Shown here: positions 46,129 through 58,127 of the stretch, in pieces | How the letters are laid out: each line of letters opens with the position of its first letter | How positions within the stretch are numbered: the first letter of the stretch is position 1 | Source: Mnemiopsis leidyi | Lineage: Eukaryota; Ctenophora; Tentaculata; Lobata; Bolinopsidae | DNA length: 60,592 nt | Direction: 5' to 3' | NCBI GenBank assembly: GCA_000226015.1 | Contig: JH152712.1 | Coordinates: 128,991-189,582 of the forward strand | The notes under the pieces: model-generated | Told to the model about the DNA's origin: nothing | What the model saw: only the letters and a program-made list of their open reading frames with translations | The model's database searches: none | Translations under genes and position numbers: made by a program

Positions 46129-47203
46129 ACCGACGGACAAACATGCAAATTGGGAAGGTATATAGGGAGTACAACTATACAGCTAGGAATAGTATGACAT
46201 GTGAAGACTTTTCTTCTCCCGTCTACCGGGATCTTTGTTGCAGCTTTAGAGTTTCAAAAGAGAGTGCATTTTGTCGACCTACCGTAAGTTGTACTAGTTT
46301 CTAGTTGTGGATTAAGATCAAGTTCATTGATGTTGCTCCTTTGACTTAGTTCTTGGAATCATTACACTTCAAAAGGTCGAAAATGTAACGTGTAATTTGC
46401 TTGCAAATTTTTGGCCGGTGTCTACTAGCACTTATTTGATATTTGGTACATTAAAATAAGTTTTCGGGTTAAAGTAGTACACATTAAAATTCGGATCTCG
46501 AAAATGATAATACGATTTTCTGAAAATCTGAAGTATCTTACTTTTCAAATTGAATGTAGATGACAGTATTAAGAAATAGTTTTAAGACTTCGAGGTCAGT
46601 ATTCTGAAAAATTCAATAGGATATTTGTAATCTTGATAGTTAAAACATTAAAGATTAAATAAAATTCTAATATTATACAAATTAAAAATAAATATGAAAA
46701 ACGGTTGAAATCTTATTTATAAATTTAACAATCCAGTCAGGGTACTGCGGCAAAAGTAGACTGCAAACCACTCACTTTAAATCACATACGGATAACTAAT
46801 AAGGCCGGTCTCCATCAGTACAATACTACAATGCAATCCAACTTGACTCCCAGTAAAGTGTTCCTCAAGAGTATACACAAAACAGCGGTGGCCGACGTCC
46901 TGCCCCAGAACATCGTGCCCCAGAGCACTTCAACCCAGAGATTTAGCCCCAGTGTCGTCCTGCTTCACAACAGACAAGTTCGTTAGGGTTAGGATTGGGA
47001 TTTGGCTTAGGGTCGCTGGGGCCAAATATGTGGGAAGAAATGTTGTAGGGCACGATGTTCTGGAGCAGGACGACGGGAACCGTAAACAGCACCCGACTCC
47101 CGACATTACAACAAATCAGGGATGACGGATAACTGTTTCCACGCTGCCAAACAGCTCCTTATTTAGAATACACATAAGTCTCTCAAGTACCACTCCCGGT
47201 CAA
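46129..47203. other. Intergenic with a foldback repeat
   Basis: AT-rich upstream region of the TSPO-like gene, then an inverted repeat (46896-47072). No coding sequence recognised. Confidence 0.5.
46896..47072. repeat. Inverted repeat with 25-base arms, 127-base spacer
   Basis: 46896-46920 (cgtcctgccccagaacatcg and onward) returns inverted at 47048-47072 with one mismatch. Inside the spacer the phrases gccccag and ctggggcc also face each other, so the whole block may fold. It could be a small foldback element. Confidence 0.75.
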
Positions 47204-50200
47204 TCAAGCAGATCCCGACATTCTATGTAGTCTGTTTGTCATAGCAAACTGTCGGGGTGACATGACGTCGAAGTACCTCAACATCTTGGTAGTTTTAGGA
47301 GAGCACCCCAAGTCCCGGTTATACGCGATCTCCAGATCAGGCAGCTGAGCGGAGACAGCTAGCAGGTCTTCCTCTCTGATGAGGGAGCAGGAGATAACGT
47401 TGAGGTGGACTAGAGAGGGGGTGTAGAGGGGTATGTGGAGGACAAAGTCACAGAGCTGGTGTACGCTCTGTAGTTTCAGGACCTGGATAAGGGGGTTGTT
47501 AGAGTGGGAGTTGAAGGAGAGGTGAGGTGTGCATTTTAGCTAATTGTAGAATCTGCATTTTTAGTTGAATTAAATTTTTAGTACCTTAGTATATTCCTAG
47601 TACATATATCTGATGCAAATTCCAGAAATTAACATATCAAATTTTATAAAACTGTACGCCAACATGGGCTCAGTATCTGACCTGGAGATGCGGCACCCTC
47701 TCCATGAAGCAGATAAGACCATCATCAGTTACATTCCTACACCAAGATATGTTGAGATCTGTCAAGTTGGGACAGCTCCTGCCGATAGCAGTCAGGCTTA
47801 CATCGTCCAAACCACCTGGAGTTTCATTCTTGTTTTATATAGTCTAGATATAGTCTAGATATAGTCTAGATATAGTCTAGATATAGTCTAGGTATAGTCT
47901 AGATATAGTCTAGATATAGTCTAGATATAGTCTAGATATAGTCTAGATATAGTCTAGATATAGTCTAGATATAGTCTAGATACAGTCTAGATATAGTCTA
48001 GATATAGTCTAGATATAGTCTAGATATAGTCTAGATATGGTCTAGATATAGTCTAGATATGGTCTAGATATGGTCTAGATATAGTCTAGATCCGGTTTAG
48101 ATTCTAGACGTTGATACCTAGCTAAAATTGGGTAACGAACCGTGACCGTGATCTGCCGGTCAAAATGTAGTGGAGATGTCGTTAATAGAAGGTTTATAGA
48201 CGGTGATAAAAGTGGTACAGGCAGTAAAGGTAGTAAACAACAGGCTAAATCTACACTCACTGCACTCCGTTATTTCCAGGATTCTCATGAAATGGTGAGG
48301 TCTAGCGAAGGCTCCAACAAATCCTGTGGTTGAAAAGGAATGTGCGCGCGTCAAGGACAGCTCCTCCAGATAACGGAGACAATGGAAGGACTGGATGGCG
48401 TGGTCTGTTAGGTTGTCGCAGTACTGGATACGCAGTCTCCGTAGATAAAGCAGCTGTAATGTTTTAGAATGGGCATTAACGTGAGCTTCTACGTGTTATC
48501 TGACTATTGAGAAGCATTTTCATTAGAAATCATTGTTTCATACCTTTGGCTTTCCATTATATGTATACATAGAATTTAAAATAGCCTTAAGATTCAGGCT
48601 TTAGCCAATACCTATCAGTTGTACAAATTAGTATATCAAGGTTTTTAAAAGTTTTACATTCCTTATTGCCTTACTTCCGCAAGCATTTCTACGCCCTCGT
48701 CTGTAAGATTTCCGCCGTCTAGTTGAAGATCTGTGATAGTATCACACTTTTTTGTGACTATCCTGGAATAAAACCCGGCTTAGTCCTACTCTACAACAGC
48801 CACAGACTTACAGAATTCAAAAATAACTTAATGCTGGCACTAGTCGAAAGCTAAATAGCTATAGGGTTTCCGCATTTCTAAGATTCGCTATTCTTGCTTT
48901 CTCATGTGGCAGTCTGACAAGATAGTATCCTGGCGTTTTAAGTTAGTGTGTCTCTGTGCCTCATAGCAAACAGTGTGATTTAGTTCGAGGTCATCTTTTT
49001 AAGGAGGTGTCTGGGATTAAATCATGTGCTGTAAGTTTAGAAAATACTTGGCAGAGAATCAAGTTCCCAAACTCATTGGACTTTAATCAACATAACACAT
49101 AACACAAAGTTAGTATAGCAACACAACACACAACCTATCTTTAGCAACACGACACAGCGTAACAATAGCAACACATTACACAGTGTATCTATAGCAACAC
49201 AACACACAGCGTGGCTATAGCAACACAACACAGTGTATCTATAGCAACACAACACAGTGTAACAATAGCAACACGACACAGCGTAACAATAGCAACACAT
49301 TACACAGTGTATCTATAGCAACACAACACAGCATGACTATAGCAACACAACACACACCGTGGCTATAGCAACACAGTACACAGCGTGACTATAGCAACAC
49401 AGTACACAGCGTAACCATAGCAACACAGTACACAGCGTAACTATAGCAACACAACACACAGCGTGGCTATAGCAACACAGTACACAACGTAGCAACACAA
49501 CTCACGTCTCAATAACTTCATCATGTAAAGACAGTACACCGTCACAGAGAACTGAGTTTAGTTTAGGAAGGAAGGAAGTCATGGCGTTCACACCGAAATC
49601 TGTCACCGTTTCACATTCGGAGAAGTTGAGGTGCCTCAACTTCCTGCAACCTGGAACACATTTTATTAGAAAACACATTATTTTGTGGGGCGCGTAATTT
49701 GGAGTTTTTAGTATTGGAAAAGCAGAAGGGTCTCCAAAATCGATTCAACATTGTATCACTGTATACTAACGTTGCATTGCAAGAGGAGCTTACTAACGTT
49801 ACCCACCTCCTTGTACTGTATATTGTGATCAGCATTAGTTTAATCAAAGTTGTATGTATCACTCGCTTCACTCAGAAACTATACTGTTAACTATGAACAT
49901 CAAACACTAATAAATAAATCTACCTGTTAGAATTAGAAGACATTCGTTGTCAAATCCGGTGCACCCATTAACGTTGAGATTCCTTAGTTTCTTACAGAAT
50001 TGTACAATGGCACTGACTAACCGGGAATTCACCTGAAAACCGCCGTATCAAGTATAACCCTAAATCTTCTGATGTGTGAATGTGAAAAGCAAAGTTTGGT
50101 TACAATGTGAAAATTACCCAATGAAAATTTAGACTTAACTGGGCCATCATAATAATAAATATAGTGCTCGAAAAGAAACATTATGCTTGGACATTTTTTT

Positions 50201-50798
50201 ATTACTATGATATTCCATATAATTAGTCAAACCTGTGGACAGTGACTGAGATCAAGAGCTCGCAGATCCTTCAGATGAAAGAAACACCAAATCATGCTCC
50301 TGGAGCTGATGTCACTGCGGTATCTGAGTATGAGCTTGCGAGTGGAGCAATGTAACCAGACGATCCTCCTCAACATCGACTCTGAAACTTGGTGGTGGTG
50401 GTGGAGGTCCAGGGTGGACCACACAGTGGTGTCGTTACACAGGTCTCTCCATCTCTTGCAGACAAGCGGCGTTTGGTCTACCAGCTCCTGGAAGGGAGGG
50501 GGTTTGATACATTGGTGTTCAAACAATAATTAATTGTTCGAACAATATAGGGAAACATCTTTGCTCTTTTTCCTGCTCAGAGCAAAGATGAAATATGTAT
50601 TGACTAATTGACTAACTGAGATGAACGGTGAAAAATGGAACAAGTACATGTCCAAGACATAGTCTTGTAGCAAACAAAGAAGAATCAAGAGCAAATAAAA
50701 GAACACAGACGGAACAAGAAGTAGTGACGTACCGCGGGGGAGAGGTAGCCAAATACTTTCACAAGAAGCTCGTCTGAAAGTTTTCTCACTGTAACCAT
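47204..50798 (-). CDS. F-box and leucine-rich-repeat protein (SCF substrate receptor)
   Basis: Eight exons: 50733-50798, 50233-50487, 49924-50032, 49506-49650, 48675-48762, 48261-48453, 47682-47815 and 47204-47482. Phases agree and give 422 residues. The ATG at 50798 opens an F-box split by the first intron (LSDELLVKVFGYLSP, then ELVDQTPLVCKRWRDLC and VWSTLDL), the surface that binds Skp1 in SCF ubiquitin ligases. It is followed by about eight to nine Cys-containing LRRs, with motifs such as LRALDLSHCPQ, LRNLNVNGCTGFDNECL, LRHLNFSECETVTDFG, CDTITDLQLDGGNLTDEG, LRIQYCDNLTDHAIQSF and CPNLTDLNISWCRNVTDDG. This LRR type is typical of FBXL proteins. I cannot name the orthologue. The gene looks complete; the stop is TGA at 47204-47206. 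Confidence 0.93.
47837..48092. repeat. Minisatellite, 11-base unit (tatagtctaga), about 23 copies
   Basis: Near-perfect tandem copies in an intron of the F-box/LRR gene (47816-48260), with scattered single changes (ggtctagatatgg). The unit is itself nearly palindromic at tctaga. Confidence 0.95.
49114..49498. repeat. Minisatellite, unit about 22-25 bases (atagcaacacaacacagcgt)
   Basis: Variable-length copies of tatagcaacacaacacagcg plus a short tail fill the end of the intron 48763-49505 and stop a few bases before the donor of exon 49506-49650. Confidence 0.92.
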
Positions 50799-52644
50799 TA
50801 ACCAGACAAGATGTGAGCGACCCGCGCTGATTTAAGTAGGAAGATGTGGAGAAGAGGAAGGACTTGACTCTCTTTCTTTATTTCTCTACAGTGAACCGGT
50901 TAGACTAATGATAAGCACGATACTAAAGTTGAATAACTGATCCAATTCTATAAGCGCATTTTTGTCGAGGGTACGACAAACGAAAATACACGGACTGCTT
51001 GGAAAAAGCAGCGAACGAATAGTGTTTCATTAGGTTTATAATTTGTTAATAGTTTGGCTATACCAAAGGGTTACTGTCACAATTATCTAAAACATAGTCA
51101 ATCTTAGCAAACATTAACCTTATCTTAGTCAATCAGGAGACGAAGCATAATATTGACTAGCATTAGCAACAGATAAATCTGCCTACTTGTCAGGTACGAC
51201 TATTACTAAGCTCGAGGTATGTCAGTCCACGAGTTTGGCAAAGTTCCAACCTGTCCTAGTTTTACGTATTCAACACCAGAAGGCGGATGTCTCATTGGCA
51301 GTTTCTAAACAAGTTTATTACTAAATTATCGGCGGCGGACTGAGAAATAACGTATGGATTCTGCACGAAAAATGCAGCGTACCAGCCAAAAGTTAAACCA
51401 TCATATTATCAGATAACTAGTTACATAATAATGCAATGCTGCACGATAAAGACATTTTTCTTGAACCTTATAGAAATTCAGTCTAAGTTAGTGGCACACG
51501 AGCGAAGAGTCGACAAACCATAACGAATTTGAAGAATTGAAAGTTCTAAGACGAGATATTTATCTAGTGCACCTGGCCTTCCTGGTGTTGTAATCAGAGC
51601 ATCACGAGACGACGCTGCATAATTGTTGATGACAGAAAAGTGTCATGTGATAGCGGCATGTTTACAACGATTTGAACTAGAATTTACGTAATATGTGTAA
51701 ATTATTCAATACAAAATTACCACACAAATCATTTTTGCCTCAAATAATGCTTTGCAAATTCAATTTATATATAATGTACAACAGAGCTTCAATTAAATAT
51801 TAAATACACCTTATCCTACAGCGAATGTTCTAGCAATAGCATTAGAAGCTGTCCAAACAGCTCCCTAAGAATGTAAAGGTGGGATCAACTAGGCTAGAAC
51901 TACAAGTGCAGTAAAAATTCTTGGCAAGCTCGAACTTGACACATGGCAAAATTTGTCTACGGAATTTGACAGCGAAATTCCACAAAAACAGCAAAATGTC
52001 CGCTAATTGCTATGGAGCCTCCATCAAGGAAAAGGTGGTGCGAATTACAAGCCTAGTGAGTAGTGGTTGTTGGGATAAATCAGATATATTTATTCAAATA
52101 ACAATCGTGCTATGTACGATTTAGATACTACAATAAAAAGGAATCAGCTCAGTTGTAGGGCGATATCATATTTTATAATTGCAAAGACCTTGCCACGAAG
52201 CATGCAAGAGAATCTGGACGTCTCGTGACAAATTTAACTAATCAACTCGCACGAACTAATTTAGTAGGTTTTTCTCGTGATAATCTTACGGTATCCTGTC
52301 TTTTCGGGCTTGCAAGTCTATGGAAGAGAACAGACTGTTTTGAAGTCAGATTTACGACGTGAAAACAAATAACTGCAGTCTATTACTGTACTAAGAGACA
52401 TTGTGTAAGTTTTACATGGAGGAGCAAGCTTGAGTGACTATTTCTGGGATAGGGTGAGTCTCGATTGAGACTTGAGCCCAACAACAAGCCGGCACATAAT
52501 TATAACATAGTACCATCTGCATCAGACCTTGATCATGGCAGAACATGTGATTCCATGTCTTTATATTTTAGAAAAGCTTTTAAAGTTAATTTGATAATCA
52601 GCGAATATAAAAAATAACTCAATATAAGTGAAAGGTTATAAATT
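50799..52644. other. Divergent upstream region of the F-box/LRR gene; downstream of Maelstrom
   Basis: AT-rich. Should hold the F-box gene promoter. On the plus strand ATG at 51996 opens 20 codons (MSANCYGASIKEKVVRITSL) that end at a consensus donor GTGAGT at 52056, a possible first exon of an unplaced gene; no partner exon could be joined. Nothing else recognised. Confidence 0.35.
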
Positions 52645-55250
52645 TCATGAGTTGGGCCGCCTTGGTGGTATCAATGTAGTTTTTAGAAAGCCTCGACCCA
52701 GCCCAATTCTTCTAACAGACCGGTCAGTCGACTGTTCTAGTGGACTTGACATGCTGAGTCCTGGTTTGTGCACATTGTGCACTATGTTATGCGCAAGGGG
52801 CCCTGTACTCTGAACGTTGACACGGTCCTTATCGTCCTTTAAACTTGGTGTTGCAGTTGAATTATCTTTGTTATTCCGGAAAATGTCCGGAAGACTGAAA
52901 ACAGAACTATCTACAGATTCATCTGACAATCTTCTCTCTTTACAAGATAGTTGGTTACTACGAGCCATATCAGTCTTTATAATCGGATCTGATACTTTAT
53001 CGCTAGAATTTTGTTTTCCTGACGAGTTGGTAGCAGGCTCGCCGTGTCGAGGATCTTGTGTCGAGATTGTACAATTAGACATGTAAGATCGTAAAGCTGT
53101 AGTTTCTGCTGAGTGTAGGCATTCAGGGCTGCTATTGAAATCGAGCTTCGTCCTGAAACACAATTCCGTTAACACTATTGACAAACCACTAGAATCCCAC
53201 GTTGGTTAAAGTAAACCACTTTGCAGGCATGGAAATTACGTCCTTCGTTATTTTCAGCACTCAAATTGCAAAAAGTATGTATCGTTTTGCGTTGCTCGCG
53301 CTGCACAAAGTTTGCTAAATTTGGTAATTTACTGTACAATACTTAACTACCTACCAATGCTTTAAGTTACAAACTTGGGCACCCGAAACATTTAAATGAA
53401 GCGTCCACAATTCATCATAAAGGACTATTTATGTGTGTAAGATACTCACAGTTGATCCCAGAAGAATTTCTGAAGGAGTCCATGTGTAGCCACAGCTTGC
53501 CTATGGCTAGAACTCAATGCACATCTGAAAGCAAAGGCTGGTTAGTGATACGAGTGTTGTTAATATGACATCGATACAGCCAAATTCATTTTTTTTTAAA
53601 TTACTTTACAAACACTGCTAGTTGAGGGAACCACGCCCCTCCATACCCGAGTGCTTAAGCTTGTTGTAGGTCCGATAACTTGTGCACCATTTATAACTTT
53701 GCATCTTTTTGATTTTTACCCTAAGTAGCAAAGATATATTCTTAGAGAAGCTATGATATTAATCAGTTGTATTTACAGGATGTTACTGAAGATGTAATGA
53801 AAATGTTCTAACTCCTCAACGTTGTGTATTACTCAGCTCGACATGTTCTGTCTTCTAAAATTTGTATTCTTGATACAAACAATTGTAATTGCAGAGTGCT
53901 TGTGCCTAAGTGTCCGATTTTGTCTAAGTGTCTGATTTTGTCTGATATTACTTAGATAAACCAGACCACTTTTTGACCATCATCTGTAGATAATCTTATC
54001 TAGATATTATCTAGATGGAGACCCAAGAGGAGGTAATTACACTTATAGGTTATAGCAGCAGGCCTTGAATTGTTCAATTAAAGACATTCAATTTTCTAAT
54101 AACCACCTTGTAGGAACTCACACTGGAATATCCTGGGAAGCGTGATACTCACACCCAAAGTGAGTGACGTGTTGAAGAATCTGTGGTCTCAGCTCGTCAG
54201 TCAGTCTGATAGTGTGTCTCGTCTCACCAGTTGCTAACAATATTAGCTCGCCCACTAACATCTCCAGGGGCAACACCAAAATTCTACTTCGAGCAAATTT
54301 CCCTGAAATTTTAATATGCTCGGTAATTACTTTGAGATTTGCAATTTTGATTGATAAGCTAGATTGTAATTGCCCAATCGCTGGCAGCAAGGGGGATAAA
54401 ATTTGAATTACGAAAACAGTGTATCATGTTTAACTCTTACCCTTAGCTCCAGCAATCCAATCTAATGCTTCTTGAGTATAAGCAACTAAACTTGAGGGAG
54501 TAAATACTACCTGAAACATATTCAACATTAAGTTTTAATCAAATTCAAAAAAATTCAAAAAAATATTTACATCTAGCATATTTAGTCGATTTGGATACCT
54601 GCAGTCAACTGGATAACTTCACTTGATTTCTTTGCCTTCTCAATGCATAGGTCACAGTTTGCAGTCCACAACACTGAACTCACTTAAAATCGTATTAAAT
54701 ACCAGCTACTAAAAACAGCAATCACATTTTAGTTTCACTTACATCCGATGCGTCGAGAAAGGTAACAATCTCTTCATACACAGTCGTACAGTCTGTAGTC
54801 TTCTCCTTGAAATCCAGCACAGGTATCTGATGAGTTTCGGAATGATACTGAGCCTCATGCATAAACCCTGATAATTGCCTCTGTCATGTGCTGCCCAGCA
54901 TTAGTGAGGAGAGTTTTTAAAGAAATTGTTAAAGAGACTGTCCAATTTCTCAATTTCAAAGATAATGTGTTTTAACACAAGTTGAATTTACGATTAAATT
55001 TGTTTAGATACGTTTATATTGCCTAAAAGCATGCATTTCACCTCTAGGAAGAGAGCCTGGATCAATAAAAGCGTGGTATTTTTGATCTGAAACTCCAAGG
55101 TCAAGGGAAAACATGACAACTCCAATTTCCCTGGGGGTTGGCCTTTGCTTTAGGTGAAAAGGGAGAACTGATTCTATATTCAGAGTGTATAGATAGGTGC
55201 TGCAAGCGCTTGATGCATCCAACTCACTAACAATACTGGACACAGCATCC
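52645..55250 (-). CDS. MAEL: Maelstrom, piRNA-pathway protein (5' exon or exons not found)
   Basis: Six exons: 55042-55250, 54743-54867, 54441-54510, 54122-54302, 53450-53524 and 52645-53152. Phases agree and give about 389 residues; the first is entered in phase 2, so at least one exon lies upstream. Maelstrom acts in germline piRNA silencing, in nuage and the nucleus. The Maelstrom domain (RNase H-like fold) is clear: PREIGVVMFSLDLG, YHAFIDPGSLPRGFMHEAQ and YHSETHQIP, then VFTPSSLVAYTQEALDW and VLPLEMLVGEL. The Cys-x2-His of GCEYHASQD and the next Cys (DIPVCAL) fit the conserved Glu-Cys-His-Cys set, with Glu in PREIG. After HRQAVATHGLLQKFFWD the last exon is a Ser/Asp-rich, probably disordered tail ending RRPNS before TGA at 52645. 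The N-terminal HMG box usual in animal Maelstrom should be upstream but was not recognised. A Tc1 element lies in that upstream stretch. Confidence 0.9.
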
Positions 55251-56320
55251 CTGAAAAAACAATTATGAATTGTATTTAAAACACGACTTGTCATTTACTT
55301 ATATATATATCATTAATCTATATTTACAAAGAATTGTAACACAGTTGTTATGGTATTATTCAAGTCCAAGCAAAAGATGATTGAAACCTTAAGAATTCTT
55401 GGGAATAGCTAGTTCTTTTCACGTTTTGGGAATTCTGAGAGGAGCGGGAACATGAAATGGCTGGTATTTGAGCTCCAGCAGGTAACACTATTACCATTTT
55501 CTGTTTTCAATTCAGGCATGCCATTACATCCTAAAGATCATATCAATATTCAGATATGCATCACTGTATGGAGAGCTCACACAGTCAGTGTTGAAAAAAT
55601 ATACCATTGTTACCCCTCCCCAAAAATACTAATACACTCTTATGATATTGATATTAAGAAATTCTCTTATTTAAAATTAAAAAACCAGGCATGTTCTTCA
55701 TAAACTAGACTTGCGGCCACTTTCATTGTGTCAGGCAAACACTGAAATTCCTTTATCATGCTGTTGCAATTAAAGTTTACAGTCCACGGAATTAAAATAT
55801 GCAACCACTAACCATACATAATTTTGATCGATTTTCATTGTTATGCACTTGTAAATACAGAAGAGCAAATTAATGCAGCAGTTCAATGTACTATATCTGA
55901 TTTGAAAACTCTACGCCTGCACACGCAAAGTTTTAACAAATTATTGCATTCTCCTTATTGTATATTTCAAATATTTTGAGTCCCAATCTGCTGTCACTGT
56001 TATGTTGTATGTGCTACTGTTGGCATTTCGTAAATTTGATGTCAATTAAATTTGATTGCCTTAACTTAAAATCGTGTTACAAAATACTTAGTACAATCAT
56101 TTCTCTATTTGTCAATGACAAATTGTCATTCAACAAATTACTGATTAAAACTTAAATTCAAAATAATTTTGATCGTATCTCTTGTTTGATCCTACATTTT
56201 ATTGCAAGTGTAAAGATTAGAACAAATTGTGAAGCACATTCTGCCAGGCAGTTATTACCTATGATGCTATTTGTAAACATGAATAAGTTAAATAAAGGAG
56301 CGTGCACACAGACAGACGTA
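55251..56320. other. Stretch upstream of the first visible Maelstrom exon
   Basis: AT-rich, expected to be Maelstrom intron or upstream sequence. Short open frames on the plus strand (for example 55452-55703) show no family features. Nothing recognisable. Confidence 0.4.
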
Positions 56321-56350
56321 CAGTCGTTGTTCAAAAATATGCGTGATTTT
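56321..56350. repeat. Left terminal inverted repeat of the Tc1 element
   Basis: cagtcgttgttcaaaaatat plus ten more bases; perfect inverse match to 57682-57711, preceded by TA. Confidence 0.97.
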
Positions 56351-56418
56351 TGTGATTTTGATTTTTACGCGAAAAAATACATGCGACTTGGTTCAACTGT
56401 AATTAAATCAATATAGTA

Positions 56419-57494
56419 TCAATATGTACAAAATTTACAGAGTGAAATGATGTAAATCTTCTCAATACTAGTCATATTTCCCTTCATCTTTATGACTTCG
56501 CTCATTCTTCTAGGCAAGCTTTTATAAAGGTCGGAAATAAATTCCGCTGGTATGTTATTCCAGACGGTTAGTATCTCGTGCCATAACATGTCCTTCGTCA
56601 TGATATAACGAGTTCTTTTTGACAATTCTGTTTTGAGGTATCTCCAAACGTTCTCTATGATGTTTAGATCAGGTGATTGGGGTGGCCAATCACTGGCTCT
56701 CAGGCCATTTTCATCGAACCACCTCGTTGTTTCCTGTGAAACATGTACAGGTGCATTATCATGCACAAAGATAAAGTTTCCGTCAGGAAACTCCTTCAGA
56801 ATTACTCCCCATATCTTCTCATCAATTATCTGGATGTATTTGACTGAGTTTACGTACCCAGAGATCCTTCCAAGAGTCCCTACGCCCGATTTCGTGATGC
56901 AACCCCAAATCATTAACTGCACCTGTCGCTGTTCCTCAGGCACGACGAGATGTGGGCGCCCTTTTTCGTCTTTAGTCCTCCAAATTTTCACCTTTCCTTG
57001 TTTGTTGACCACTACCTGACTCTCATCTGTGAAAATGTAGTTTCCCCAGTCGGCCAAAGTCCATTTTCGACGTTGTCTGCACCATCTCAAACGTTTGATA
57101 ATGTTAGGAGGTCTAATGATGACAATTGCTTCTTTAAAACCCTCCTATAAACTCCCAAACCTTTCAAAATTCGCACAAAAGTTGACAGTGATACTTGTTT
57201 ATGATAACTCTCATGAAAAAAATACATCAGCTGAGTGATAGTCGCTCTTCTGTGGGTTTTGTAAGTTACAATGACTCGCCGCACATCACGACTGTCAACT
57301 TTTTTTGTCCTGCCAGACTGTTTGCGAACTGCAGTCGTACCCCGAGTCTTTATGCGAGTTATAACACCTTTGATAGTGCTCCAAGGTCGGTCAAGACATT
57401 TTGCTATCTGTGTAACAGAGAGTCCATACCTGTACAGCAAGAAAATTTGCTCCTTGGCCTTAGGACAAATAGTCGTGCTTCGTTTTAGAGACAT
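56419..57494 (-). pseudogene. Tc1-type transposase with one frameshift
   Basis: Cut-and-paste transposase of the Tc1/mariner superfamily. Translation probably starts at the ATG at 57494 (MSLKRSTTICPKAKEQ). The N-terminal part has two helix-turn-helix regions (GLSVTQIAKCLDRPWSTIKG, RRATITQLMYFFHES). The catalytic domain has its three acidic residues: Asp in IFTDESQVV, Asp in VHDNAPVH and Glu in DLNIIENVWRYLK. The first frame ends in a stop after LSNV (57087), while the second frame carries RPPNIIKRLRWCRQRRKW over the same bases, so a single indel lies at about 57085-57145. The stop is at 56419. Apart from this the reading frame is clean. Confidence 0.93.
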
Positions 57495-57681
57495 GGAACA
57501 AATGAAACAAAACAGGCTGTAACTGAAGCAATTTGGCGTATTTTCGGTTGCCAAGCACTTTAATGCGCGACCAAAACATGATACTCAGTGCTAACAATCG
57601 GACTTTGAATGTATGTAAAGCAATCGCACGTACTGACTTAATGAAATTATGTAGAAATTAAGTTACACGCGCGACGACGCG

Positions 57682-57711
57682 AAAATCACGCATATTTTTG
57701 AACAACGACTG
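57682..57711. repeat. Right terminal inverted repeat of the Tc1 element
   Basis: Ends tttttgaacaacgactg and is followed by TA; perfect inverse match to 56321-56350. Confidence 0.97.
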
Positions 57712-57885
57712 TAACTTAGGTGTAACTTAGACTCATAGGGTAAGCCAGCTGGAGGTATTAAAGTATGAAATTGTATTTTATTTAGTACACCTGCAATAAG
57801 GCTGATAAAGACACACTTTAAAGTTCAAGGGCAACTTAAAAGATATCTGTTAAAATATAGCCGAACAAGCAAAATAAGTGAAGTT

Positions 57886-58002
57886 ATACGCAATTTTGCA
57901 AGTTGGACAGTTCATCTTGCAAACTTGTCCCATATTTTTAGACGATTTGGTGTCCCCTTATGACGGCGCCCCCGGCCGGGGCATTTGCATTGTTATGCCG
58001 CT
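57886..58002 (-). repeat. Dispersed repeat family B, copy 3 (inverted)
   Basis: On the minus strand reads gcggcataacaatgc, ccccggccgggggcgccgtc, ccaaatcgtc, atatgggacaagtttgcaag and caacttgcaaaat, the same order as 30641-30764. Confidence 0.85.
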
Positions 58003-58127
58003 GACAAGTTGTTGTGCCCTAACAAGTTTCCTCAGCTCCAGTAAGTTGCTGAAATTATTTTGAGGACTAGATCGTGTAAGACGTAAGTCCTTGTAATCTT
58101 GCTAGGTCTGTCTGATTTTCATTTCAG

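Larger units (their letters stand above)
56321..57711 (-). mobile_element. Tc1-type DNA transposon, full length, TA target duplication
   Basis: Perfect 30-base terminal inverted repeats (56321-56350 and 57682-57711, starting cagtcgttgttcaaaaatat) are flanked by TA on both sides (56319-56320 and 57712-57713), the insertion signature of Tc1/mariner elements. Total length is 1,391 bases with one minus-strand transposase gene. The perfect terminal repeats and the single frameshift suggest a fairly recent insertion. Confidence 0.97.

Noticed and set aside
47837-49498. CRISPR-like arrays
   Set aside because: The repeats are contiguous minisatellites without unique spacers, in introns of a eukaryotic gene.
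52817-53086. Plus-strand open frame of 89 codons
   Set aside because: Antisense of the last Maelstrom exon, which has strong phase and family support.
56633-57019. Plus-strand open frame of 128 codons
   Set aside because: Antisense shadow of the Tc1 transposase.
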